Assembly (NCBI GenBank): GCA_910578245.1 | Contig: CAJTPC010000004.1 | Location: 1 to 64,000, forward strand | Source of the DNA: an uncultured Christensenella sp. | GTDB lineage: Bacteria > Bacillota > Clostridia > Christensenellales > UBA3700 | DNA length: 64,000 nucleotides | Direction of reading: 5' to 3' | Shown: positions 24,997 to 33,376 of the stretch, piece after piece | Numbering within the stretch: position 1 is the first letter of the stretch | Layout of the letters: each line of letters opens with the position of its first letter | Position numbers and translations under genes: made by a program | The notes under the pieces: generated by a model | Database searches by the model: none | The model's input: the letters and a program-made list of their open reading frames with translations, nothing else | What the model was told of the DNA's origin: nothing

Positions 24997-26424
24997 TCAC
25001 ACTTTCTTATTCTCTTTAATCAAAGATTGCTTGAGATCATAGAGCTTTTGCGATAAGTCTACTTTATAGATATGAGGATTGAGCATACGCTTATACTCAT
25101 TCCAGAACTCGCCGTAACTTTGCTTGTGATATTTGGCAATATCCATTACAGACGGCAAATCATACACAAGTTTTCCGTCCTTGATTATTTGCTTGCCAAG
25201 TTCTTTAGCATAAAAGCCCGTAACTTTCTTTCTCTTCCAAGCAAAATCGGGGTGGAAAATTTCAAGCTCGTCCAATCCGTCAAAGTTCTCTTCCTTGAGC
25301 GCTATTAAATCGGCAATTGCCTTGTTGGTATTTTTATCATAAAGTCTGACAACCTTTTTGTATCCCGGATTGGTGATTTTGGCAGGAGTATCGCTCATCT
25401 TCATTTTGGGTTGTAATACTCCGTCAATCTCAATACCCGCAAGTTTGTAAACTCCGCCAAGACTTGGGCAATCCATACTCGTAATAAGTTTTGTGCCTAT
25501 ACCCCAAGTATCTATACAAGCGTTTTGCATAGCAAGCGACTGCAAGACGTTCTCGTCAATATCTCCGCTTGCGCAAATCTTTGCATTTGGAAAGCCTGCT
25601 TCGTCAAGCATTTTCCTAGCCTCTCTGGAAAGATAAGCCAAGTCGCCGCTATCCAATCTTATGCCTATAGGTTCATGCCCTTGCTCTCTCAATTCCTTAA
25701 ACACTGTGATAGCGTTGGGTACGCCGCTGGCAAGAGTATCGTAGGTATCGCAAAGTAGCATACACTTATCCGGATATATCTTTGCGTAAGCTCTGAACGC
25801 GTCAAGTTCCGATGGAAAACTCATTACCCAACTGTGAGCGTGAGTACCCGATACCGGCACGTCAAACATCTTGCCTGCTAGCACGTTAGAGGTAGATTGA
25901 CAGCCGGCTATCATTGCGGCTCTTGCTCCGTAGATACCTGCGTCAGGACCTTGAGCGCGACGAAGTCCGAACTCTGCGACCGCTCCGCCCTTTGCGGCAT
26001 AGACAACCTTTGCCGCCTTGGTCGCAATAAGCGTCTGGTGATTGAGTATGCAAAGTATAGCAGTTTCTATAAACTGCGCTTCAAACATCTTAGCTCTAAC
26101 AGTAAGTATAGGTTCTTGCGGAAAAACTACCGTACCTTCGGGCACTGCGTAAACGTCGCCGTTGAACTTAAAGTTCTTGAGAAGAGTCAAAAACTCTTCG
26201 TCAAAGATGCCAAGCGATCTTAGATATGCAATGTCATCGTCATTGAATTTTAGATTGAGTATATAGTCTACGACTTGTTCCAAACCGCAGGCTATAGCGT
26301 AATTGTTGCCCACTCCTCTATAAAAAACGTCGAACACTGCAATTTCATCCATCTGCTTGTTTTTGCTGTAACCATACATCATGGTCAATTGATACAAGTC
26401 AGTTAATAAAGTTAAATTTCTCAT
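24997..26424 (-). CDS. pncB: Nicotinate phosphoribosyltransferase
   Basis: A 475-residue enzyme that converts nicotinate and PRPP to nicotinate mononucleotide in NAD salvage. It opens with LLTDLYQLTMMYGY, has FDVFYRGVGNNYAIACGLEQ, the central GTHAHSWVMSFPSELDAFRAY block with the conserved histidine, and IRLDSGDLAYLSREARKMLD. These match the larger bacterial PncB family. An AGGAG site fixes the start. The gene is monocistronic with its own promoter and an operator-like dyad. Nicotinate mononucleotide made here would be adenylylated by the NadD domain encoded at 60102-61208. Confidence 0.95.
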   Translation of the reverse strand: MRNLTLLTDLYQLTMMYGYSKNKQMDEIAVFDVFYRGVGNNYAIACGLEQVVDYILNLKFNDDDIAYLRSLGIFDEEFLTLLKNFKFNGDVYAVPEGTVVFPQEPILTVRAKMFEAQFIETAILCILNHQTLIATKAAKVVYAAKGGAVAEFGLRRAQGPDAGIYGARAAMIAGCQSTSNVLAGKMFDVPVSGTHAHSWVMSFPSELDAFRAYAKIYPDKCMLLCDTYDTLASGVPNAITVFKELREQGHEPIGIRLDSGDLAYLSREARKMLDEAGFPNAKICASGDIDENVLQSLAMQNACIDTWGIGTKLITSMDCPSLGGVYKLAGIEIDGVLQPKMKMSDTPAKITNPGYKKVVRLYDKNTNKAIADLIALKEENFDGLDELEIFHPDFAWKRKKVTGFYAKELGKQIIKDGKLVYDLPSVMDIAKYHKQSYGEFWNEYKRMLNPHIYKVDLSQKLYDLKQSLIKENKKV

Positions 26425-26514
26425 TCTTGCTCCTAGTTTTTTATGCCGATTACTCGGTGAGGCTGAACAACCCGTCCATTGCCATAGCGCATATGCCTAT
26501 CTTTTGCATAAATT
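26425..26514 (-). promoter_or_regulatory. Structured 5' leader of pncB (candidate)
   Basis: The predicted transcript has about 90 untranslated bases. Small helices can be drawn: GATAG with CTAT, and CCGA-GTAA-TCGG with a GNRA-like loop close to the ribosome-binding site. I cannot match it to a known riboswitch class. It may simply be a leader. Confidence 0.3.
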
Positions 26515-26553
26515 ATATGGCAAAATTATACAACTTTGCCATATTTTTGTCAA
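26515..26553 (-). promoter_or_regulatory. pncB promoter overlapped by a 10-bp dyad operator
   Basis: The minus strand has TTGACA (26548-26553), 17 bases, TATAAT (26525-26530): perfect consensus. Exactly over the spacer and -10 box lies an inverted repeat with perfect 10-bp arms, ATATGGCAAA and TTTGCCATAT, ten bases apart. A repressor bound there would block RNA polymerase. Candidate regulators are NAD-pathway repressors such as NiaR or NrtR types, but no match can be confirmed. Confidence 0.75.
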
Positions 26554-26576
26554 TTTAATATCAATTGTTTTATTTT

Positions 26577-27596
26577 TTATTGTTGTAAGTCGTCTTTTTT
26601 ATTCTCACTGCTATCTTTTGTATATTTGATTTCTTCAAGCACCGTGAGTTGGCTTACATCGGTATTTTCCGCAGGTTGCTCTTCATTGTCAGTAGTAGTC
26701 GCTGATTTTACCAAACTCATATTTCTTGCTTTTTGGCTACTGCGTTCCAATCTTTTATCGCAAAGGTTCTTGAACCATTTAGTTTCAAAACTTATTTTGC
26801 CAAACTGTAGCAGTACTTGCAAGACTATGCACACAATAAATACGATATAGCATATCACCTGCACGACTTTGACGTCTGAATTACCGAAAGTAACAGGATC
26901 TCCGTCCTTGATAAACTCAAGCGAACCTCTTACCAAACCGTACCAACCTAGATAGAATATGGAAAAAGTTCCGTTCTTAAGCGGTTTTTTAGGTACAAAA
27001 TACATCACAAGAGCTATTGCTAAGCCTACTGCATTGAGCGTACCTTCAAAGAAGAAAGACGCGTAGTGCCACTTACCCGTAGCGTCAATGAATACCGCAA
27101 AAGGCAAACGTTGTAGACTTTCATTAGTAACTTCGATTCCGTATAGTTCTTGATTGAAGAAATTGCCCCATCTGCCTATTATCTGTCCGAGAAGCACCGC
27201 AATTACAACACAATCCGCCACATGCATAAGCGAATATTTTCTGTTGCGTAAACAACAAAAGAATACGCCCAAAGCTCCGCCAAATATGCCGCCGATAATA
27301 GTCAGTCCGCCGTTGGAGATATTTATAGCGTCTACAAAGCCTTGCCAAGACGAAAGCGAATATTCTCCGCCCAACCTCGGAACAACATAGAATACTCTAC
27401 AAAATATTACTGCCATAGGAACGACCCAAATAAACAGCTCTAATGAAAAATCAAAGTCAATCTGTCTTTTGTAAGCAAGCAAAAGATATAAACAAAAAGC
27501 TAGAATAATGCCCAAAGTAATTACGATACCGTACCAATATATTTCATTGCCAAACAAGGTAAACGCTACTCTGTCTATTGCCAGTAAAGTCTGCAT
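26577..27596 (-). CDS. lgt: Prolipoprotein diacylglyceryl transferase with C-terminal tail
   Basis: Lgt transfers diacylglycerol to the lipobox cysteine of prolipoproteins. The protein has seven hydrophobic segments and the signature GRWGNFFNQELYG near residue 140 with its essential Arg and Asn. A normal Lgt has 260-290 residues; this one has 339. The surplus is a charged, Ser/Glu/Lys-rich C-terminal tail of about 60 residues after the last helix, similar in style to the tail on LspA. A good AAGGAG site precedes the ATG. It lies just downstream of galK, which may be cotranscribed. Confidence 0.94.
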   Translation of the reverse strand: MQTLLAIDRVAFTLFGNEIYWYGIVITLGIILAFCLYLLLAYKRQIDFDFSLELFIWVVPMAVIFCRVFYVVPRLGGEYSLSSWQGFVDAINISNGGLTIIGGIFGGALGVFFCCLRNRKYSLMHVADCVVIAVLLGQIIGRWGNFFNQELYGIEVTNESLQRLPFAVFIDATGKWHYASFFFEGTLNAVGLAIALVMYFVPKKPLKNGTFSIFYLGWYGLVRGSLEFIKDGDPVTFGNSDVKVVQVICYIVFIVCIVLQVLLQFGKISFETKWFKNLCDKRLERSSQKARNMSLVKSATTTDNEEQPAENTDVSQLTVLEEIKYTKDSSENKKDDLQQ

Positions 27597-27618
27597 TCAA
27601 TATTCTTCTCCTTATATA

Positions 27619-28878
27619 TTAGAATACCTTCGTAGTACCTTCGTTGCGTACGCCTATGACGAATACGTTTTCCATACCGAATACTCTCTTCATGTTCTCA
27701 ACGTATGAATCGCACTTAGTTTTGTCAACATATGCGATAATCGTGCCTGCGAAGCCGCCGCCGTGTACTCTAACTGCCTTTACTCCATCGCATTTCTTAC
27801 TCAAATTTATGGCTAAAGGTATTCTCTGCTCTAAATCTCCGTAGGGATAGCAATTTTGTAACATTTTATATGAACTCTCGCCCGAAGCGTTGATCATATC
27901 GCAGAACTTGCGCTCGTTCTTGCTCTTAACCGCATTGGCGCAGTTATTGACGCGCTTATTTTCGTCAAAGTAGTGCATAGCGCGAAGTATTGCTCTGCCG
28001 GATAGTTTTTTCTGGAGCTGGGGAATAGCGTTGTAGAAGTCGTTTTCTTTGACGCTTCTGAGTTTCTTTGCTCCAAATGCTTTAGCGACTGCTTCCATTT
28101 CCAATCTGATACTTGCGTATTGCTCCGTCAAATCGCTGTGGTCACCGCCTGTGTTTATCAATACTATATTCAAGCCGTCAAATTTCCAATCAATAGACTT
28201 GTACGTCGGTGCCTTAGTGGATTTGAAATCTATATAACTTACACCGCCAAATGCTATTGCGCTTTGATCCAAAAGTCCGCACGGCTTGGCAAAATACTCC
28301 GTTTCTGCAAAATGCGAAGCCTTAGCCTTGGTAAGTTTGTCAACATTGCCATTATTGAACATTTGATTGAGTATCTCGCATATCAATACTTCAAAACAAG
28401 CAGAGGAAGACACTCCTGCTCCTTTGAAGACGTCGCTGGTAGTAGTCGCGCTAAAACCTCCTACTTTCAGACCGCACATTTTGAAATATGCCAATACTCC
28501 TCTTACAAGGGCAATCGACTTACCTTCCTCGTCCTTTTTGGAGGAAACGTCATTGAGCGACACTACTATAGGAGAATATCCTATTGACTCAACAATAACC
28601 TTGTCGTCCTCGCGCGGAGTAACGCAAGCAAGCGTATCAACGGTAATAGAAGCGCATAATACTTTGCCGTTGTTGTGATCGGTATGGTTTCCGCAAACTT
28701 CTATTCTTCCGGGGGACGAATAGAATACTCCTCCCTCGCCGTATTTCTTGCTATGTACGTTGTATAGTTCTTTATATCTACGAGTTTGATACTCAAGTTT
28801 GTCCGCTCCGTAAAGTCTTTTGACTATGCTTATAAATTCTTCGCTCGTCAATTTCTCAATAGTATTTGCCCCTGCCAT
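27619..28878 (-). CDS. galK: Galactokinase
   Basis: A GHMP-family kinase of about 419 residues that phosphorylates galactose at C1. It shows the galactokinase signature GRIEVCGNHTDHNNGKVL, the ATP-binding loop KGAGVSSSACFEVLI, and GGGFAGTIIAYV near the C-terminus. The frame also allows an ATG at 28890; the ATG at 28878, after a G-rich site, seems preferable, but this is uncertain. It is divergent from galT across a 260-base control region and forms the Leloir pathway with it. No galE or galM is present in the window. Confidence 0.94.
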   Translation of the reverse strand: MAGANTIEKLTSEEFISIVKRLYGADKLEYQTRRYKELYNVHSKKYGEGGVFYSSPGRIEVCGNHTDHNNGKVLCASITVDTLACVTPREDDKVIVESIGYSPIVVSLNDVSSKKDEEGKSIALVRGVLAYFKMCGLKVGGFSATTTSDVFKGAGVSSSACFEVLICEILNQMFNNGNVDKLTKAKASHFAETEYFAKPCGLLDQSAIAFGGVSYIDFKSTKAPTYKSIDWKFDGLNIVLINTGGDHSDLTEQYASIRLEMEAVAKAFGAKKLRSVKENDFYNAIPQLQKKLSGRAILRAMHYFDENKRVNNCANAVKSKNERKFCDMINASGESSYKMLQNCYPYGDLEQRIPLAINLSKKCDGVKAVRVHGGGFAGTIIAYVDKTKCDSYVENMKRVFGMENVFVIGVRNEGTTKVF

Positions 28879-28888
28879 ACTTACCCCC

Positions 28889-28916
28889 ATTCGTATTTAT
28901 ATTAAAGTATACGAAT
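28889..28916. promoter_or_regulatory. Dyad in the galK leader
   Basis: ATTCGTAT and ATACGAAT, 12 bases apart, form a perfect 8-bp inverted repeat immediately before the galK start and downstream of its promoter. It could be an operator or an mRNA hairpin that affects translation. Confidence 0.5.
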
Positions 28917-28930
28917 TTATACTTAAAAAT

Positions 28931-28960
28931 AGTATAACACAGGAATAAAGCTATTGTAAA
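28931..28960 (-). promoter_or_regulatory. galK promoter (candidate)
   Basis: TTTACA, 18 bases, TATACT on the minus strand, with transcription predicted to begin near 28924. Confidence 0.6.
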
Positions 28961-29066
28961 TTGTTTGTAGGTAGATAATAATTTATCGGTTTTTTAATAA
29001 AATATTTATTTACGAAAAATTTCGTCTATTATTATTAAAATAAAAAAGCTATATTTGTCAGAAGTA

Positions 29067-29095
29067 TTGCAAATTTATTTGAATTGTAATATAAT
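29067..29095 (+). promoter_or_regulatory. galT promoter (candidate)
   Basis: TTGCAA, 17 bases, TATAAT. The predicted start near 29102 leaves a leader of about 38 bases before the galT ATG. Confidence 0.7.
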
Positions 29096-29139
29096 ATAAA
29101 AAAAGATTTTTTAGACTTCAATAACTCTATGAGGTTTTT

Positions 29140-30675
29140 ATGATAGATCAAAACACTTTGCAATTAAAACTCAAACAACTCGTGGATTATGCCAAAGACA
29201 ACCTATCTCTTCGCAGTGAGGACGAAGCGTTTGTCACAAACGCCCTTCTCGATTTGTTTTCTTTAGGCGCTCCGACTCAAGAAAGCGCGCCGTACTGTGA
29301 CTTCCAAAGCGATATTGTCGACCCTATAGTAGAATACGCCGTACAAAACGGTATGGCAAAAGAGGAAGAAAGATTGCTTTTTGAAACTAAGTTGCTAGGT
29401 TACGTTACCCCAATGCCGTCAAGCGTAGTAGATAAGTTTGATACTATTGCAGGCAATAATGGCGTAAAGTCAGCTACAGATTGGCTCTTTAATCTATCAA
29501 TCGCAAATAATTATATCCGCATGGCGGACATACGCAAGAATATCAAGTGGCAACACAACGGAAAGTTCGGTAAGATAGAAATAACTATTAATCTTTCTAA
29601 GCCGGAAAAGGACCCAAAACAAATCGCTATGGCAAAGTTATTACCCAAGACAGGATATCCCTCTTGTTTACTTTGTCCGGAAAATGTGGGATACGCCGGC
29701 AATCTAAATCACCCTGCCCGCCAAACGTTGAGAATTATTCCAATAAAGCTAGGCGGTGAAAATTGGTCAATTCAATATTCGCCATATCAATATTACAACG
29801 AACATATTATAGCTCTGTCAAACGAACATAGACCTATGGCTGTCAACAGCGATACTTTGTATAGACTTATGGACTTTGTAGACCTATTCCCTCATTACTT
29901 TATAGGCTCCAACGCGGCTTTGCCTATCGTAGGCGGTTCGATACTCACTCACGACCACTACCAAGGCGGTAGTAAAGTATTGCCTATGTTCGAAGTAGGC
30001 GTACGCAAAAAGTACGTAGGCAATAAATACAAAGACGTGTCCGTATCTATTGCAGATTGGTACAACAGCGTGGTAAGAGTAAGCGGTAAAAACAAATTTG
30101 AAGTCCACGAAGTGGCAAGCGATATACTCAATTGTTGGGCTACTTGGACTGACGAAAGCGTAAACGTCATTTGCAAGACCAACGAACAACACAACGCTGT
30201 CACCCCTATCGCCCGCAAGGAAGAAGATACTTATATCATTGATTTAATTCTTCGCAACAACCGCACGGACGAAACGCATCCTTACGGAATCTTCCATCCG
30301 GAAGAAAGATTGCACAATATCAAAAAGGAAGGCATAGGCATTATTGAAGTTATGGGACTTTTCATTCTCCCAGGTAGACTTAAGAGCGAACTGGAAGTGG
30401 TAAAAGACTATATCACCGGAAATAAGAATATAGATTTCAAAGAATTGAGCGATACCGAAAATCCAATGTTCAAGCACGCTCAAATGATACTTCAACTTGT
30501 CAATGACCACGGTTCCAACAAAGATAGGATTTACGCAGATAGAGTCGTGACTAATTACGTCAACGACGCTTGCGAACAAATTCTCGAATGCACCGCCGTG
30601 TTCAAAAACGACGAAAAAGGACAAACCGCCTTTGTCAAATTTATCGAGCAAGGACTAGGTTATAAAGAAGCTTAG
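29140..30675 (+). CDS. galT: UDP-glucose-hexose-1-phosphate uridylyltransferase, GalT class II
   Basis: A 511-residue enzyme of the Firmicute-type GalT family (about 490-510 residues, longer than the E. coli type). It exchanges UMP between UDP-glucose and galactose-1-phosphate. Recognisable blocks are CLLCPENVGYAGNLNHPARQ, YQYYNEHIIALSNEHRPM and GGSILTHDHYQGG, whose HDHYQGG forms the nucleotidyl-transfer centre. A GAGG site precedes the ATG. It is monocistronic, divergent from galK, and followed by a strong terminator. Confidence 0.95.
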   Translation: MIDQNTLQLKLKQLVDYAKDNLSLRSEDEAFVTNALLDLFSLGAPTQESAPYCDFQSDIVDPIVEYAVQNGMAKEEERLLFETKLLGYVTPMPSSVVDKFDTIAGNNGVKSATDWLFNLSIANNYIRMADIRKNIKWQHNGKFGKIEITINLSKPEKDPKQIAMAKLLPKTGYPSCLLCPENVGYAGNLNHPARQTLRIIPIKLGGENWSIQYSPYQYYNEHIIALSNEHRPMAVNSDTLYRLMDFVDLFPHYFIGSNAALPIVGGSILTHDHYQGGSKVLPMFEVGVRKKYVGNKYKDVSVSIADWYNSVVRVSGKNKFEVHEVASDILNCWATWTDESVNVICKTNEQHNAVTPIARKEEDTYIIDLILRNNRTDETHPYGIFHPEERLHNIKKEGIGIIEVMGLFILPGRLKSELEVVKDYITGNKNIDFKELSDTENPMFKHAQMILQLVNDHGSNKDRIYADRVVTNYVNDACEQILECTAVFKNDEKGQTAFVKFIEQGLGYKEA

Positions 30676-30696
30676 ACAATTTATAGCGTTATAAAA

Positions 30697-30726
30697 GGCG
30701 TTATGCAGATAGCATAACGCCTTTTT
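30697..30726 (+). terminator. Rho-independent terminator of galT
   Basis: A perfect 10-bp stem, GGCGTTATGC / GCATAACGCC, with loop AGATA and five T. Confidence 0.92.
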
Positions 30727-30839
30727 GTTATTAATAATAATTATTATCGAGAAATTTTAGACAAAAATATCTATAATTAATTTCAAAATGATAATACCTC
30801 TCGTTGCGGTCGGGGTAACGTCTACCAAATCTCTAACTG

Positions 30840-31395
30840 TTAGTATTCTTTTCTGTCGGCGAGAGCGCGCGACAGCGACACTTCGTCAGCGTACTCAATA
30901 TCGCTTCCCATAGAAATACCGCTCGCCAAGCGAGTAACCTTAATACCCATCGGCTTGATTAGTCTAGCAATATACGTTGGTAGCCATAATAACTTCTTTC
31001 ACGCCCACAAGTCTGCCCATCAATTCCTTGATACGAATATCGTCCACGCCTATACCCTGCATAGGGTTGAGCGTCCCCTGAAGCACGTGGTATACTCCGC
31101 TGTAGTCCTTGATTTTTTCAAAAGCTATGACGTCCTTTGGCTCTTTTACCACACAAATTACCGATTTATCTCTCGTAGCGCATATATCGCACACATCGCC
31201 GTCAGTATAATTACCGCACACAGAGCAATAGTGAATACTCTTTTTGGTTTCCACAAGCGCTTTGGCAAAATCCTCAACTTCCTCTTCGCTCATATTGATA
31301 ATCCTATAAGCGTATCTTTGAGCAGTCTTGGCGCCCACGCCCGGCAACTTGGAAAATTGCGCAACCAGTCGTGACAAAGGTTGAAAGTATGCCAT
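30840..31395 (-). pseudogene. recR: Recombination protein RecR, broken by a small internal deletion
   Basis: The first 140 residues are a normal RecR: N-terminal helix-hairpin-helix, a C4 zinc site (CSVCGNYTDGDVCDIC) and the start of the Toprim domain through [16 protein letters not shown]. There, near 30975, the frame reads VYC and stops. The expected continuation is found in another frame directly after it: [20 protein letters not shown], then [12 protein letters not shown] and a stop at 30840. Compared with other RecR proteins, about ten residues around the VEGEAT motif, including the conserved Toprim glutamate, are missing, which equals a loss of about 32 bases. RecR loads RecA with RecF/RecO; this copy should not work unless the assembly is wrong. 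It follows dnaX-ybaB, the usual order. Confidence 0.85.
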
Positions 31396-31396
31396 A

Positions 31397-31723
31397 TTAG
31401 ATACCTAAGCCTGCAAATCTGCCCAACTTTTCTTCTCTCATTTCTTCTGCCTGCGCAACTGCGTCATTGAATGATGCTATAATGAGGTCTTCTAACATTT
31501 CTATATCGTCCGGGTCTACTGCTTCGGGTTTTATCTTGAGAGCTACAACTTGCTTTTCACACGTCATAGTCACTTCTACAAGTCCTCCGCCACTGGTTCC
31601 CGTAACTTCAATGGTCTTAAGCTCCTCTTGAGCTTCCATCATCTCTTGTTGCATTTTTTGAGCTTGACGCATGAGTTGTTGCATATTTCCCATTCCACCG
31701 CCAAAACCGCCGAATTTAGCCAT
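31397..31723 (-). CDS. ybaB: YbaB/EbfC-family nucleoid-associated protein
   Basis: A small DNA-binding protein of about 108 residues with a Gly/Met-rich N-terminus (FGGFGGGMGNMQQLMRQAQK), a helical pair and the VEVTGTSGGGLVEVTMTCE-type beta core. Homologues bind DNA as a dimer and are nearly always encoded between dnaX and recR, as here. An ATG three codons upstream abuts the AGGAG site too closely, so 31723 is preferred. One base separates its stop from the recR start. Confidence 0.93.
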   Translation of the reverse strand: MAKFGGFGGGMGNMQQLMRQAQKMQQEMMEAQEELKTIEVTGTSGGGLVEVTMTCEKQVVALKIKPEAVDPDDIEMLEDLIIASFNDAVAQAEEMREEKLGRFAGLGI

Positions 31724-31819
31724 AAATACCATCTCCTTTATAATTGTATCGATATTTTTGATTTTTTGTTGTCAACTTTGCCGTTATTCTGAACGTAGTC
31801 TAACATCTAACTTGTCAGT

Positions 31820-33346
31820 TTATTTATTCTTCGAATTTGTCACGTTGACCATTTCTTCGTCAAACAAGTCTTGAACTTTTTTCACATCGTTGTTAAGAGA
31901 TTTTTCCTTGTCGAAAAAACTAATCTCAACGCCTGTAATCTCAAAGTATCTCTTGCGAATTATATTCTCAAATTGTTTAAGATATTGCCTAACTATCGGC
32001 AAATTCTTCTCGCTATCGACTTTGATATACAGTACTCCACCCACAAATTCCAAATTTTCGCCGGTGATTCCCGTGGCGCAAGTATAGGCTTGTTGCGCAC
32101 CGCTTGCCTTAAGCGTATTTAGCAGATAGCCCCATACTTCTCCAAGATCGAGCTTTAGCGACTCATCGGCATCGCCGAAGTGCTTTGCCATAGTTCTTAT
32201 CTTGGCTTCAACGTCTTTTAATCTTCTTATTACCGCATCGCCATCGAGGTCAATAGTTAGATCGCAAGCCTTAACTACGCTCATCTCCAATGTGATTATT
32301 GGCGAAGACGACGTCCTTAATTCATTCTCAATACCCACAAAAATCTCAATGATTCGCACTAACGAACTATTGTCTGTATCGTTGGATATTGCGACAAGAG
32401 AATCATAAATATCTTTAGGCAACGACAAGAAAGAATTTGCATTAGAGCAATTGAGAATATATAGCATTGCTCGCATCATTTTGGAAATATCTCTCGCAAG
32501 TAAAGCTACGCTCTTGCCAAGCGAAACTATCTTATCCGTCACTTCCAGAGCCTTTTTTGCATCGTGGGCAACGATAGCCGAACATAGTTCCACAACGAGT
32601 TTTGGAGAACTTGCTCCCAAGACTTCGAGCACATCGTCGTATGTCAACTTATCTTGCGTATAAGAAAGACACATATCAGCGACAGATAGCATATCTCTGA
32701 CGCTTCCGTCGCCTGCTTCGGCGATAGCTCTTACGGCTTCTTTTTGATACTCTTTACCCTCTTTGTCTAAAATGCTTGCCATATAGTCTGCAAGTTCTGC
32801 AGTCGATAGCAATCTAAAGTCAAATCTCATACATCGCGACAAAATAGTCTGCGGAAGTTTGTGAACTTCGGTCGTCGCAAGAATGAATACAGTATGTTCA
32901 GGCGGTTCTTCCAACGTCTTGAGAAGCGCATTGAAAGCCTGCATAGTCAACATATGAACTTCGTCAATGATATAGACTTTATACTTACAAGCAACCGGAA
33001 CGTACTTGACCTTTTCTATCAAATCTCTTACGTCATCTACGCTGTTGTTGGAAGCGGCGTCCATTTCCAAGATGTCCATGTTGTTGGCGCTGAGCAGAGC
33101 TTTACATACCTCGCACTCACCGCACGGCGAACCGTCAATACGCGGAGATAGGCAGTTGATAGCCCTAGCAAAAATTTTGGCAGTAGACGTCTTACCTGTT
33201 CCGCGCGTACCCGTAAACAAATACGCATGCGAAACCTTACCCGTAAGCACTGCATTGGATAAGGTTTTGATAATATGCTTTTGACCCAACATCTTGTCAA
33301 AAGAGTCGGGTCTATATTTTCTGTATAAAGACGTATACGATGCCAT
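31820..33346 (-). CDS. dnaX: DNA polymerase III gamma/tau subunit
   Basis: A 508-residue clamp-loader ATPase. Walker A GTRGTGKTS is at residues 46-54, the zinc site uses Cys65, Cys75, Cys78 and Cys81, Walker B reads VYIIDEVHML, and the sensor I loop is present in FILATTEVHKLPQTILSRC. Domain III and a shortened tau-like C-terminus follow. I saw no obvious slippery A-run that would produce a separate gamma. It heads dnaX-ybaB-recR. The ATG at 33346 is preferred to a GTG two codons earlier. Confidence 0.95.
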   Translation of the reverse strand: MASYTSLYRKYRPDSFDKMLGQKHIIKTLSNAVLTGKVSHAYLFTGTRGTGKTSTAKIFARAINCLSPRIDGSPCGECEVCKALLSANNMDILEMDAASNNSVDDVRDLIEKVKYVPVACKYKVYIIDEVHMLTMQAFNALLKTLEEPPEHTVFILATTEVHKLPQTILSRCMRFDFRLLSTAELADYMASILDKEGKEYQKEAVRAIAEAGDGSVRDMLSVADMCLSYTQDKLTYDDVLEVLGASSPKLVVELCSAIVAHDAKKALEVTDKIVSLGKSVALLARDISKMMRAMLYILNCSNANSFLSLPKDIYDSLVAISNDTDNSSLVRIIEIFVGIENELRTSSSPIITLEMSVVKACDLTIDLDGDAVIRRLKDVEAKIRTMAKHFGDADESLKLDLGEVWGYLLNTLKASGAQQAYTCATGITGENLEFVGGVLYIKVDSEKNLPIVRQYLKQFENIIRKRYFEITGVEISFFDKEKSLNNDVKKVQDLFDEEMVNVTNSKNK

Positions 33347-33376
33347 ATTCACCTATTACATTTCTATTTATAATTA

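Noticed and set aside
26425..26514. A known NAD riboswitch in the pncB leader
   Set aside because: The minus-strand leader does not show the conserved blocks of the nadA-type element; a look-alike CAACCC appears only on the untranscribed strand.
31820..33346. Programmed frameshift in dnaX giving gamma
   Set aside because: No run of A or slippery heptamer with a following hairpin was seen in the relevant middle section.
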